A stretch of DNA of 64,000 nucleotides, taken from assembly GCA_014218235.1 (NCBI GenBank), contig CM024760.1, forward strand, positions 10,024,049 through 10,088,048, written 5' to 3'. A program made the translations under genes and the position numbers. This document shows positions 21,761 to 34,200 of the stretch, in pieces. The stretch's first letter is position 1. Each line of letters starts with the position of its first letter. The DNA is from Colocasia esculenta. Its lineage: Eukaryota > Streptophyta > Magnoliopsida > Alismatales > Araceae. The notes under the pieces are model-generated. The model made no database searches. It saw nothing but the letters and a program-made list of their open reading frames with translations, and was not told where the DNA came from.

Positions 21761-23620
21761 AAGGTACAGTTTTACTTTTCGGTGTGCACGCTCGGGTTTT
21801 GTTTGATACGGGTGCTACTCACTCGTTCATTTCCGAGCGGTTCGCTAGATAGTTAGCCCTAGAGTCAGGCATAGAGTCTGAGGAGTTAGAGGTCCCTTTG
21901 TCTGTGCACACCCCTGCGGGTACGGTATCGACTAGGAAGTGCATTCCGTCGTTACCTGTGTGCATTGAGGATAGATTCCTAGATGGGTGTTTCTTATTGC
22001 TAGAGATGAAGGACTATGATTGTATCCTTGGTCTGGATTGGCTAGAGGAGCACTATGCGTTAGTGGATTGTCGTAGGAAGAAGATTGTTTTCCGCATTCC
22101 TGGTGAGGATGAGTTCTCTCATCCCTTGCCAAAGAACCTAGCGGGAAAGTTAGTTATCTCTGCCATGAAGGCGATGCGCATGGTGAACAAGGGTTGTGAC
22201 GCATTTCTTGCCAGCGTTATGCTAGTACCCGATGCTGGTTCGTCACTGACTCTTGCAGAGATCGATGTGGTGCAGGACTTTCCAGATGTCTTTCTCAATG
22301 ACTTGTCTGGATTGCCACCGGATAGGGAGATAGAGTTCACTATAGAGTTGCTTCCAGGGACCTCTCCTATCTCGAAGGCCCCATATCGGATGGCCCCTGC
22401 AGAATTAGCCGAGTTGAGGAAGCAATTGCAAGAATTGCTCGATAAGGGATTTATTCGCCCTAGTGTTTCCCCTTGGGGCGCACCTGTATTATTCGTCAAG
22501 AAGAAAGATGGGTCACTTCGGTTGTGCATTGATTATAGGAAGCTAAACCAGGTGACTGTGAAGAACAGGTATCCCTTACCTCGGATTGATGATCTGTTTG
22601 ACCAGTTGCGAGAGGCATCAGTCTTTTCCAAGATTGACTTGCGATCTGGTTATCATCAGTTGAGGATTAGGAGTGAGGATGTGTCCAAGACGGCATTTAG
22701 AACCGTTATGGACATTATGAGTTTTTGGTTCTTCCTTTCGGATTGACCAACGCCCCTGCAGCGTTCATGGATCTCATGAACCGGGTGTTTAGTCCGTATC
22801 TAGATAGCTTTGTTGTTGTGTTTATTGATGACGTGTTGGTCTATTCTCCGGATGAGGCCACACATCGTCAGCATTTGAGGTTAGTCTTAGAGGTTCTCCG
22901 TGAGCACAAGCTGTATGCGAAGTTCAGCAAGTGCGAGTTCTGGTTGCGCGAGGTTCATTTTCTCGGGCATGTTATCTCCGGCGCTGGTGTTGCAGTTGAT
23001 CCAGCAAAAGTCCAGGCAGTTATGGATTGGGAGATTCCCAGGACCCCTTCGGAGATTCGTAGTTTTATTGGGTTAGCTGGTTATTATCGGCGATTCATTG
23101 AGGGTTTCTCATCCATCGCCGCCCCTTTGACAAAGCTGACCCGGAAAGGTGAGAAGTTCGTATGGTCTGAGGCATGTGAGCGTAGCTTTCAGCTATTGAA
23201 GGCTAAGCTTACTTCTGCTCCGGTATTGGTATTGCCTAGTGGTCTAGAGGGCTTTGCCATTTATACGGATGCATCTCAGATTGGTTTAGGCTGTGTGCTC
23301 ATGCAGCAAGAGAGGGTAGTGGCTTATGCTTCTCGTCAGTTGAAGGAGCATGAGAGGAACTATCCGACTCATGATTTAGAGCTCGCAGCAGTGGTTCATG
23401 CACTAAAGATCTGGAGGCACTATCTTTATGGTGTCAGATTTGAGGTGTTTACCGACCACAAGAGCTTGAAGTATCTTTTCTCCCAAAAGGAATTAAACCT
23501 GAGGCAGAGGAGATGGATTGAGTTCTTGAAGGACTATGACTTCGACCTTCAGTATCATCCTGGAAAGGCGAACGTCGTAGCAGATGCTCTTAGTAGAAAG
23601 AGGTTTCGCTCCAGCAGGAT
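21761..23620 (+). pseudogene. Tekay-type protease, reverse transcriptase and RNase H
   Basis: The aspartic protease motif LFDTGATHSFIS lies near 21805-21840 and is intact, but TAG at 21850-21852 interrupts the frame soon after. The RT domain follows: LQELLDKGFIRPSVSPWGAP, then IDLRSGYHQLRI, and the catalytic VFIDDVLVYS near 22820. A one-base loss near 22703 shifts the frame inside RT, just before the LPFGLTNAP motif. RNase H contains FAIYTDASQIGLGCVL and ends at HPGKANVVADALSRK. A further frame change near 23606 separates it from integrase. Confidence 0.88.
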
Positions 23621-25122
23621 TGGAAGATGTTGGAGGATGCAGCGTGCTCTATGACCGAGTTAGAGCCATCGTTGTGTCAGGCTTTTGTAGCTCAGCTATC
23701 CCTTAGATCCTCAGTCTTGGATGAGGTGATTGAGCAGCAGAAAGCCGATCCTAGATTGTTAGAGTTAGTGGGTAAGGCGGGCATTGCTCGTGATGAGGAC
23801 GGTGTGATTAGATTTCAGCACCGTATTTGTGTCCCTAGCGTGGTAGATGTCTGTGAGCATGTGTTAGCGGAGGCTCATAAATCGTGATTCTCTATTCATC
23901 CGGGTAACACTAAGATGTATCAAGACCTGAAGAGATCATTTTGGTGGTCCGGCATGAAGAAGGATGTTGCGGATTATGTGTCTAGATGTCTAGTATGTCA
24001 GCAGGTGAAAGCCGAGCGGCAGCGACCATCCGGCCTTATGCAGAGGATGGATATCCCCGTATGGAAGTGGGAAGCTGTCACTATGGACTTCGTTTCGGGT
24101 TTGCCTCGATCTAGAAGGGGCAATGACTCGATTTGGGTAGTTGTAGATAGGTTCTCGAAGACTGCTCATTTCTTGCCTATGAAGAAGAAGCAGTCAGTAG
24201 AGAGTTTAGCTAGATTGTATGTTAGCGGTATCATTAGATTGCATGGTGTGCCGAAGTCGATCATTTCGGATCGAGATCCGAGATTTACTTCGAGATTGTG
24301 GAAGGGTCTTCAGGATGCGTTAGGTTCGGAGCTTAAGCTCAGTTCGGCGTTTCATCCCCAGACCGATGGACAGTCCGAGAGGACTATCCAGACGCTCGAG
24401 GATATGTTGAGAGCGTGTGTTCTGGATTGGAAGGATGATTGGGAGCGTCATTTACCTCTTGTGGAGTTCGCATACAACAACAGCTTTCATGCTAGTATCG
24501 GTATGGCTCCATTCGAGGCGTTGTATGGTAGGCCCTGCAGATCTCCTTTATGTTGGGAGGAGACTGGTGATAGGCAGTTGATCGGACCGGAGTTAGTTCA
24601 GGAAACTTCGGATAAGATTCAGCTTATCAGGAAAAGGCTTGTTGCGGCACAGGATAGGCAGAAGAGTTATGCCGACAACAGGAGAAAGGATTTGGAGTTC
24701 GAGGTTGGCGATCATGTCTTCTTGAAGATATCGCCTACTCGAGGTGTTGTCAGATTTGGCAGGCATAGCAAGCTAAGCCCTAGGTTCATTGGCCCATATG
24801 AGATTCTCAGACGTTTGGGCAACGTGGCGTACGAGCTAGCTTACCCCCAGCTTTGGCTAGCGTTCACCCGGTATTCCACGTATCTATGTTCAGGAAGTAT
24901 GTCCGAGATCCGTCTCATGTGATTAGTCATGAGCCCGTGGAGATCCAGCCAGATCTTTCGTATGTCGAGCAACCAGTAGCCATTCTTGACCGGAAGGTTC
25001 AGCATCTCCGGAACAAGAGTATCGCGTCGGTGAAAGTTCTATGGCGGAACTTCTCACGTGAGGAGGCTACGTGGGAGCTTGAGGATGCGATGAAGAAGAA
25101 GTATCCCCTTTTGTTTGAGTAG
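23621..25122 (+). pseudogene. Tekay-type integrase with chromodomain-like C-terminus
   Basis: The reading passes from a linker (MLEDAACSMTELEP) into a zinc-binding region ending YVSRCLVCQQVKAERQRPSG. The catalytic core follows (MDFVSGLPRSRRGNDSIWVV, then FSKTAHFLP, SDRDPRFTS and HPQTDGQSERT). TGA at 23885-23887 stops the frame; a change from CGA to TGA is likely, which is typical of methylated-CpG decay. A further one-base change near 24840 precedes the C-terminal part (FHVSMFRKYVRDPSH). The end, VKVLWRNFSREEATWE followed by YPLLFE, matches the chromodomain-like tail that directs these elements to heterochromatin. Confidence 0.88.
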
Positions 25123-25154
25123 TGTCGTTCTAACTTCGAGGACGAAGTTTCTTT

Positions 25155-25167
25155 AAGGGGGAGAGGG
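25155..25167 (+). other. Polypurine tract of the Tekay-type element
   Basis: AAGGGGGAGAGGG directly precedes the right LTR and would prime plus-strand DNA synthesis. Confidence 0.85.
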
Positions 25168-28100
25168 TGTAAGACCCTCGAATTTCCGTCGCATTATTGC
25201 AATTATGTGTGAATATTTGTGCTTGTGTATGTATGTACATATTTACGTACGCATTAATTAGTATAATTACGTATGCATGTGTTTATATTAAGCATAAATA
25301 ATGTATATATTGCATGATGATAGTGTGGATATAATACCATATACATATTGCATGTATATATGCTTGGTATGCATGGTTTTCTGCATAAACTTAGGGTTCT
25401 GGCCGAAGGTCACCTTGGCGTCAACCTAGGCCGTTTATCATGGTGTCAGCGTCCAGACCTGGACGCCAACACTAATCCCGGCGTCCAGCGATATGGACGC
25501 CAACTTCTCTGACCTGCATGCGTTGCAGAGCCAGAAAATCCGGGAGCAAGGTATGGCCACCATTGGGGGATGTCCCCCAACGGCTCTCAGGTTGTCAAAT
25601 CAGTATGGTGAGTGGGTGAGGGGCTCTCCTTAGGTCTGAACCCGAATTTGGTCCCTCCCACTCCTCACTTCACCTTGCAAGAGGAGAAAAAGAGAAGAAA
25701 ACCCTAGGTGAGCTGTGAGAAAACCCCATCTTACCACCCTCAAATCCGACCCTCTTGGAGCTTGATCTGAAGATCTACTGTGACAAGGAGGAAGCTGGAG
25801 CAAAGGAGAAGGCTTTCCCATCGCCCCTTGCTGTGGAGCTCATCCAAGAACCCGGAGGAAGTGATCTTTGGAGGGAGTTCTGCAACTTCTTGGGACTGCC
25901 CAAGGAGGTCTTCACCGAGCCATAAATCCCTTGGAGGAATTTTATAAAGGCAAGTGACCTATCCCTGATGTTCCCTTATGAGTCTAGGTTGGTTTTGTGA
26001 TTTTTATGGAATTTTCCTCGAGTCCTAGACCCTCCTATTCACCCAAGATTCAGAGCTCGGGTCTGTGTTTCTGCACAGACCTGATTCGACGGCAAGGTCC
26101 CTGGACATCCAGATCATCCTTGGCGTCCATCGACCATGCCGCTGACCCTGAGTCAGCAGCCAGAGACCGCCGCCGAGTTCTTCTGGACAGAACAGTGAGC
26201 TGTTCTGTCCCTCTTATACATTAATTTCGGTATGTTTTAGGTGATGAGGATATATGGTAACCCTTATACTCTATGTATATTGTGCATTGTGGTGTGTGGA
26301 TGAATGTGGTGTGATGGTGAATGTGGGATAATGGTATCTTTTAAACTTGTGAGCATGACTTATAGATAATCTTGCAAATCCTTGTTCATGATTTGAATTA
26401 GTATGAATGTCTTGGTTTTAGTCTAATCATGAAGATCAGTGGGTCAGCATATATGTTTGCAAATTTTGGTAATTTATCCATACTTGTGTAATTTGCAAAT
26501 AAATTTGGTTCTGTAAAATAAAAGCATGCAAGAATGGGTTGTAGGGTTCAATCCATAGATGTATGAATTAGGGAAATTTTGTATTCTCAGTCATGCATAT
26601 GTGAATAGCTTATGTTTAAACAGCAAGTGGCAAATTTGCAAAATGTGTTAGACCCATGTTAACTTAAGTTGTTAATAGCAGCTAATTAGGTGTTTATTTT
26701 CTGTAAATCCTATTTAGCTCAGAAAAATCTGAAAAATTGAGGGTATGACTTTGAACCCGAAAACAACATGTGGTTAAAATTTCAGGTCATTTGGTCAGTA
26801 AATAAAAAGTTATGTGTTTTCTTGTGAAATATGATAATTCGTGCATATGATCGTAATGTGATTAGATTTTGTTTAAACCCAGCATGATTAGTGTTTACTG
26901 TGTGTTAAACCTTGAAATTCTGTAGTACCATGTTAGGAAAAACAGAGGTGTCATGTGAGTAAGAAAGTGAGTGAGATGAAGTGTTATGTGCAAAACCAAG
27001 TGTAAAACGGTAAATGTGTAAATGTGTAACTGTGCCAATGTGACACTGCTTCCGTAGAGGGCAGTGGAGCTGTATCAGGGAAAAGTCCCCCTGAGAAAGT
27101 TCATTGTGTTAAGTGACCCTAAGGGCATTAGGGGGAAATCCTGGAGGTGGACAAGTACCACTGGTTAGGGTGGAGACTTGTTCTCCCGGTCTGCGCAGTC
27201 CAAGAGTCGCCATTGGAATGCCTAGATGGCGTCTATGTGTAATGTGATGTGTATATGTCCTTCTTTGGTGGTTTGGACTATGTGTCACGGCACCTAAAAA
27301 TGTGTAATGTGAAATGTGTAAAGTGTATGTGTACATGTGTAAATGTGTAAGTGACAATGTGAATGTGTATGTGTAAAGTGTAACCATGTGAAAAAGAGGA
27401 AACTAGTGTAAAGAAAAGTGTGAAATTCTAGATGTGTAAATGTGTTATTGGAACCCATGTGAGACTAAATCTGAAACCATGTGAATTCAGAAAATGCATG
27501 TTGTTATTCTTATGTTTATGTGTGCAAAATGTTTAGAGTCCATGTTAGGGACAACTAATGAATATGTGTGCAAATAGCATGATGGATTGTTCATATGATA
27601 TGTTTTATGCGTTATTGTAGCTCTCATGTATAGGTTTTCAGCGATGAAACTATATGAAATCAGCAACCTAAAGCATGTGAAAAGGTTCTGTATGTGTTTA
27701 AAAATGTGTAAAACCCATGCTAGTTGCGTTGCTTTCATGCATGTAAATTGTTCATGTTGATAGCTCTATGTTTGATTCTTTAAAAGGTTAAAGTTCATGA
27801 GTAAATTGAATAGAGACCATGTGATAGGTGAATTTTATTTTAAAAATCTGAAAGCATGAGTTATGTATAAATTGTAGAACTTTCATGATAGGTTGAAAAC
27901 TTGAGTTGACCAGCATGCTATGTGTTGCTAATTGTAATGTGCATGTAGAAACCATTAGGACTTATAAGTGTATATCATGAGTAGTGTGCTTGCTGAGTCC
28001 TTGGACTCACTCTTTGCTTCGGCGTACAGGTATAGTTGGTGACCAGTACCTTTGGAGGAGGCAGCAGAGTCGGACTCCGAGCGTGGAGACTAGCTAGTTT

Positions 28101-28312
28101 TTGGAGTTCTTGAGATTTGTGTTTTATAGTATGTACTTGGAACATTGTATTAGAATTATTATGAAAGGAATGTATTATGTGGACATTTGTAATTCTATTT
28201 CAGCAATTTAAATTATGTGAGCTCTTAGTTCCTCATGTTAATTGCGAAAATTCATGTATGGTTAATGTGGATGATGAATGAATGGAGATAGTTCTCTTTT
28301 ACTTCCGCTACT
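25168..28312 (+). repeat. Tekay-type 3' LTR, 3' end missing
   Basis: It matches the left LTR until CCGCTACT at 28305-28312, then diverges. The corresponding left-LTR sequence 20206-20327 is absent. Differences from the left copy include many one-base gaps as well as substitutions. Confidence 0.9.
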
Positions 28313-30570
28313 GAGTTGGCGCATCCTCATGAAGGTGTTCTTGCTCGGTGCACACTTCGAGCATTTTCCTACTTCAAATGAGATGTTCCTCCTGTAGACA
28401 AGGGAATGGCAGGTACAATTATTGTCAAGGACTTGGACAGGAACCTGCAGGAGAAGTATGTGGGTTGGAAGTGGGATCCAGTCTCAGTTACAGTTTTCTT
28501 TCGGTTGGAGAAAGACTATTAAAAAAGGTAGGTAGCCACCAAGAACACAGACAACCAGACTAAACAGAACACTGAAGTGTAGGGAAAACGAAAAACTACA
28601 AAGCACTAGCATAAAACAAAGAGCTTAATGTCTATAAAAACCCACATTATCCAAAACCCACTGGCAGTAGCCTGGGGTTTAGATGGATCTCTTGATGTCC
28701 CAGTTATACAGTTGATGATTCAATTGCTTAAACATGGCTATGCAGGTTTTATGTGTCATAACTTAGCACGGAAGCAAGCCCACATATATATCCCATAGTT
28801 GCGCTGGTCATATCTAAGTTTGAACATAATTATGCAGGTTCTATGTCATACCTTAACATCGAAGCAAACCCACATATCTCAAAGTTGTACTGGACATGTC
28901 TTACAGGAGGAAGACAGATGATGTCGGATAGAGATGCAGATGGCCTTCCCTAACTTATTCTTCTACTGTTCAACTGTCATGTGACTATATGCCCATCATT
29001 GCGGAGGGGAGACCAATTCAAAGCGCAACTCTTTTCATTGGAGAAACCTTTTACCTGCAGGTTAGATTCCCTCAAACTCTGACCAAAGTTTTTTTTTTCC
29101 CCCAAGTACAACATAAGAAAAGAATATATTATTAAAAAAAATGAAAACCTTTGGCTGTAGCTTCCGCCAAGAAGTATTGTCTTGGAAAACATTGATTAAT
29201 GCAAACGTATGACAATAAGATAGGTGCTTCAAATAGATAACAAAAACTAGTTTGATAGTTAGGTAAGAAAACATTACCGATAGACCTCTTACCTGAGAAT
29301 TTTTTTTTTGAACAACATGAACACGTCTTTCGAAGACTCTGTACTTGTGAAACTGTTCTACTAGATCGTAATGAAGAAGGAATTTACAGTTTTATTGTAC
29401 AACAAAAAAAATTCCTGCCCTTCTTCCCAGACGTCACTCCCGAGAGATGACACACACAACTTTGAAACAAAAGAGCATCTTGCAGTAATAATTGCCGTTG
29501 GGAGTACCTTCCCCAGAAGATCACAGATTCACAATCTCATCTCTCAGCAACCAGGCCTGTTTCGTCGAACGAAGTCAAAAGCACACCGGGGTTTGCGACC
29601 TGCACCGGTCTTCTGTCCCCAAACAATTAATTAATGGAATGCGTAATTTCTTTCTAACTCCACCTCTATATTTATATATAAAATTGCTTGCCCATTTGCT
29701 GCCACTGCTGATCCATATTTATGGTCCTATTAAGTACTCAACTAATAAAATTATTTGTCAGATAATTCATACCAATTTTATTCCTTTCTAGAGAGGACAA
29801 TAAACATTTCTCTTCTCTAGAATAGGCGAGAGAGAAAGAGAGAGAGAGAGAGAAAAATCTTAAAAAAAAAATACACACATATATATATATACATACACAT
29901 TCATCAATTACTTGATTCCTGTAATCTCATAAAAATTGTAGCATGCCACATCTTTTAATGCACAATCCAACGTCAAACAAAGACAAAACAAGAAAATAAT
30001 AATGATGAATAATAGTAAGCCAAAAAAATAGAAGATGTGGCATGCTAACATCCCTCTAATCTCAAATGGCATCATGAAGCATGAGGGGGAGGAAAACGGA
30101 TCCCCTTCCCCCTCTCTCTCTTCCCTGGTCCAACAATGGCCACCCACAACCACACGAACGCCACGTACCCCCCTCCGAGGGGCAACTACGTTCACATCTC
30201 CCGAATTGGCAGACGTACACCCGCAGAGAGGGTACGTGGTCGCCTTCGGATGGAATCACGACAGAGCAACGGACACTTTTTCAAGTAGCCATTCTCTTCC
30301 TCCACGCGAGGAACACCACAGAGGGGCGCACCCGACAGAGGGCCCAGAGGGAACCCCACAAAGAGCACGAACCGCAACGGACGGCCGCGATGAGGGCTGC
30401 CGCCTGCAACTATCTGATATAAAAACCAACCCCCGCTCCTGCTGCGCACGATACGCGGTTTCGACGCGACCGGCTCGACGCAGCAACAATCCCCTCGCCG
30501 AGTTGAGATAAAGAAGAAAACACCGAGGAAGCTTCCGCCTCCCACCACCGCGTCCTCCTCCCCCCCCCCT
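28313..30570. other. Intergenic DNA
   Basis: No gene is supported. At about 28730-28905 a unit of roughly 85-90 bp (containing TATGCAGGTT...CCCACATAT) occurs twice in diverged tandem copies. A (GA)-rich run lies near 29830-29855. The right half, from about 30080, becomes GC-rich and forms the upstream region of the CYSTM gene. It contains CCACGTAC (about 30160) and GTACGTGG (about 30233), which carry the ACGT core of abscisic-acid-type and G-box elements. Confidence 0.5.
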
Positions 30571-30572
30571 CT

Positions 30573-30581
30573 TATATAAAA
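30573..30581 (+). promoter_or_regulatory. TATA box of the CYSTM gene
   Basis: TATATAAAA stands about 110 bases before the start codon, implying transcription from around 30605 and a leader of about 80 bases. The sequence around it is a C-rich, pyrimidine-rich stretch. Confidence 0.75.
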
Positions 30582-30686
30582 CCAGAGCCCAGCCCTGCAA
30601 CCAACTCCAAAGTCGTCATCTTTCTTGCGCTCCGGTCCTCCTCCCTCTCGTGCGACCGTCGCCTTCCTCGTCCTCCGGCGGAAATC

Positions 30687-31271
30687 ATGAGCTATTACAA
30701 CCAGCAGCAGCCCCCCGTCGGGGTTCCTCCCCCTCAAGGTAAAGATGGGGTTTGCTTCTGTTCTTGCTGATCTCTTCTTCTTCGGCTGGATCTGCCCTTT
30801 CTGCAATTTTGTTTACCTTTTTCTGAATCTTTCTCTTCTTTTTGGTCGGGGGATTTGTGATGTGAACCAGGCTACCCGCCGGAAGGCTATGCCAAGGACG
30901 CCTACCCACCACCGGGGTACCCACCGCAGGGCTACGCACCGGGGTACCCTCCCCAGGGATATCCGCCGCAGCAGGGGTACCCGCCGCAGTACGCGCAGCC
31001 GCCCCCGCGGCAGCAGAGCAGCGGCCCAGGGTGCCTTGAGGGATGGTAAGATCTCGTCCCTCCCCTCCCCTCCTAGCCTTCTTCCCTCTCTCCGGTTCTC
31101 AGCGATCCGCCGGTGGTCGGCGATCGTGGTCTTTCACCTTCCTGCTGCATGTCTTTCTCGCCGCTGCGATCCCCCATGTGATGATCCTATTTTGATCGGA
31201 ATTGGGTTTTTTTTTTTATGTGCAGTTTGGCCGCCCTCTGCTGCTGCTGCCTCCTGGACGCTTGCTTCTGA
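30687..31271 (+). CDS. CYSTM family protein (cysteine-rich tail-anchored protein)
   Basis: Three exons, 30687-30738, 30871-31045 and 31226-31271, join in phase with canonical GT-AG introns and give 90 residues. The N-terminus is MSYYNQQQPPVGVPPPQ. The middle is a Pro/Gly/Tyr/Gln repeat region of YPPQGY and YPPPGY units, which is intrinsically disordered. The last exon encodes the CYSTM module: GCLEGCLAALCCCCLLDACF, a Cys-rich hydrophobic helix at the C-terminus. In the family (plant WIH/PCC1-type proteins, often annotated as rhodopsin-like) this helix anchors the protein in the plasma membrane, and members are linked to stress and defence responses. The exact role here cannot be deduced. All splice sites and the frame are intact. 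The ATG follows a likely TATA box at a suitable distance, and no ATG lies between them. Confidence 0.92.
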
Positions 31272-32532
31272 GATGCGGGGCGGATGCGGATCGCGTGGCG
31301 TAGTCTGAGAGCTCCATTGCCGTGGGCACAAAGGAAAAGAGGAAAAGGAAAAAGACACTTGGTTTTGATTCTTTTCTTTTGTTAACTCCTGCTTTTAGAT
31401 GTGAAAGATTGTGCTTTTGAAACTCGTTTTGATATGTTTGTACGTATTGGAAGTCAGAGTATAGATTCTGTTCTATCTGCTAATTGCCCTTTTGTGAATC
31501 GTCCTTCCCGACCATGATGTTTTTTTTCTTCTTCCCCTTCCTTACATCACATCTTAGTTTGATGATAATGACGATGAACAGCATGCGAAATTGTTTCTAA
31601 TTGGACACAGTGGAACCCTTGTTCGGATGTGGTAGATGGGTTATTGACCCATTCCTGCTATGATGACAACGATACACCTATGTAGCTCTTGGGATTAGAT
31701 GTCTTATATTTCACCAGTGTCTTATTAGAACAAATCTCCAGTGTTATCTACTTGATTTCTTAATTCTTTTAAGACGGAAGGCAGGTGTTAGTGCAACTTA
31801 CATCAGTGTTGATATCGTTTCAGGGTATTTGTAGAGTAGCCCACTAGTTAAGATCCACAGCACACATTTGAAAGATGCAAAATTGGTTGAAGGATTCGAT
31901 GTGGAATCTCGACAGTAGCAACAATAATCTTGTCATCGGAAATGAGAATTCTTAGCCTCTGAGAATATTTGTTGGGGACAATTTTGTAGTTGATCAGTGC
32001 AACTCTAGGTTGTGTTCCAATTTAGCAAGGGAGCGAGTAAAAAGTTACTTGATATATAATTCTGACTCTATATTGAAAAAGTTACTTAACATATAGTTCT
32101 CAATTTTTGGTCGTGTATCTAAAGTTTTACTAATGCAATTGGTGTGAAAAAGAACAAAATGGCGCTACAAAGACTCGAATTTGGATCGTTAGATGTCTCA
32201 TCTTTAGTCTCGGACGACTGTATTATAGTTATTGTTCAAAAAAAATCATGAAAATTTTGTAGTTTTACTCAAACAGATTTCAAAAATGGCCTCAAAAGTA
32301 AGTGAAATAACCGACAATTTTCTCATACTGTCAGGTGTAATAATTCATGTTCTTGTTTGGTAAACTTACTTGGTCAAAATTTTTACGCATCATCTACATT
32401 GGTAAGAGTAGGATCTTCCCGCAAATCTACAGCTTTTCTGCCTTCTTTGACCATCAGTTTGATCTGGGAGTCCCACCACGGGTAGTCACCAACTTCACCA
32501 TCTGAGGAGCATTTCGACGCTGCGAGTTCTCT

Positions 32533-32580
<48 letters not shown>

Positions 32581-33436
32581 TGGCAGCCTCTTTTGTCAGG
32601 GGAGCTTCTCTCGAAAGGTTTTGCAGAAGGATCTAGATGCATTGGGATCTACCCCCCACCTCTCCTTTTGGTGCCACACATGTGACTCCGTAAGTAATGG
32701 GCACTAGAGGCTTAACAACGTGTGAGCCCTCTCTTAACGTGTTATGGCCGGCAGCTAGCTAGCTAGTCTCCAGCTGTATCATGGAAAGAAAGAATTTAGT
32801 TCACCTTGCTGCTTTTTCAGTAAGACTTTGCTTCTCTTTCTAGTCTAATCTACTCGGTATCCCATTCTCGTCCGCGAGTTCATGTCTTCTTTCCCCAGCC
32901 CTGCTGCCTTGCCATAAAAGGCATGCAATCGCACGACGAAAGCAATTCGACCTACCTTTGATGAGACCTTAAGGAGGAGAGGGGGGGGGGGAACTGCCAA
33001 TTCAACAAAGGCGTGTTGGTGGATGAAAAAAAAAAAAAAAAGGAATCTTGCTGTGGCCTCACAGCATCTGCACTGGACACTAGACAATGGACGTGGAATG
33101 GGCCGCAGCTTTGGGAAGGTCTATAAAAAGGCAAACCAAGTCACGGGAAAGAGACACGTCTCGCAAAAAACCAGCTGTTTTAAAGGCGTTTCTAGTGCGG
33201 TATGGAACGTTGTCGTGTCAGTGCAACAGTCTTCTGCGGAGTTTTCCGTAAACTACTGGATTCCTGAGTTCTGCTAACCGGCAGGAGGCATGAAAATTCC
33301 TATTGTCCTATTCCAATTTCCAGGACAAAGCTACTGTTAAGTCAAAATCCACGGCTTTTCCTTCGCTCGTTCGGAGTGCAGCCATAGATGTAAACATTTT
33401 ATTCAGTAAAAATCATATTTTGAGACCCATTGGATT
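31272..33436. other. 3' flank of CYSTM and intergenic DNA
   Basis: The first ~200 bases probably form the 3' untranslated region. The rest has no supported gene. A (CT)n microsatellite (about 32534-32578) and a short poly-G/poly-A pair (32980-33040) are the only clear structures. Confidence 0.5.
32534..32578. repeat. (CT)n microsatellite
   Basis: A dinucleotide CT run of about 22 units. Confidence 0.95.
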
Positions 33437-33444
33437 ATTATAGG

Positions 33445-34192
33445 TAGGGCTGCCAACGGGTCGGAGTCGGAATCGAAAATTGATGTTTTCGTTTCCGCTT
33501 TTTATAAGAAATTTCGGAGTCGAAAACGGAAACGAAAAAGAGTGTTTCCGCTTCCGCATCCATTTCCGCTTTCTATCGAAAAATCGAAAACGAAAACAAA
33601 ACAAAATTTCGGATGTAACAACATTTATACAATTAGAATTAATTTATAAATTTACAAGTATATTAATTATTAAATTTATGAATAATTTTCAATGTAAATT
33701 TAATAATATTTCTACTATATCTTCTTCATCGTGTACATTATAATGACCCTTACTAAATGAAATATAACAAGATCAAATTAATATGGTAAAATCATATAGT
33801 GATATATAATAGTTGAGTAATAGATTATCAATATATGTAGATATAAATATCATTAGAGAAAAAAGCTACCAATAATTGGGACTAGAATAGATGACATTTA
33901 TATATAGATGGGAGGTGAGAGATAATGAGTTAAACATTTAAGAGCCAAAGTTTTGAGTTTGAAAAGATTTTATTATAAAAATATTATATAATATATATTA
34001 AAAGTTATCGAAAACGGAAACGAAAAAGCAGATGCGGAATTGAGTGTTTCCACTTCCGCATCCTATAAGAATTCGAATATCTATTTCCGCTTCTGCTAAA
34101 ATATGAGAAATTTTTTTTCGGAGTTTCGCTTCCTATAAAAAATGCAAAAACGGATCAGCTAAACGGAATTTGGAGGTCCATTGGCAGCCCTA
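33445..34192. mobile_element. 748-bp hAT-type MITE
   Basis: The inverted terminal repeats begin TAGGGCTGCCAA on both strands, a typical hAT end. The flanking 8-mers are ATTATAGG (33437-33444) and ATTATGGG (34193-34200), an 8-bp target duplication with one mismatch. GGAAACGAAAA-like motifs are repeated near both ends in both orientations, with an AT-rich core. No transposase is encoded. Confidence 0.85.
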
Positions 34193-34200
34193 ATTATGGG

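Larger units (their letters stand above)
17053..28312 (+). mobile_element. Tekay-type Ty3/Gypsy chromovirus, right LTR truncated
   Basis: The left LTR (17053-20327, about 3.3 kb) and right LTR (25168-28312) are near-identical, beginning TGTAAGACCCTCGAATTT. A primer-binding site TGGTATCAGAGC lies at 20333-20344 and a polypurine tract (AAGGGGGAGAGGG) at 25155-25167. Between them are gag with a CCHC knuckle, aspartic protease, RT, RNase H, integrase and a C-terminal chromodomain-like end, the chromovirus order. Two stops and at least three frame changes make it defective. The right LTR stops matching after 28312, so the last ~122 bp and the right target duplication are missing. It inserted into the gag of the Tat-like element. 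Lineage is inferred from LTR length, start sequence and the C-terminus. Confidence 0.92.

Noticed and set aside
21850..21852. TAG as a programmed readthrough signal in the Tekay-type polyprotein
   Set aside because: The same element has another nonsense codon and several frame changes, and the site is not at the usual gag-pol border. Ordinary decay is simpler.
30035..30806. Open frames on both strands around the CYSTM promoter
   Set aside because: They overlap the promoter, 5' leader and first intron of a well-supported gene and show no domain.
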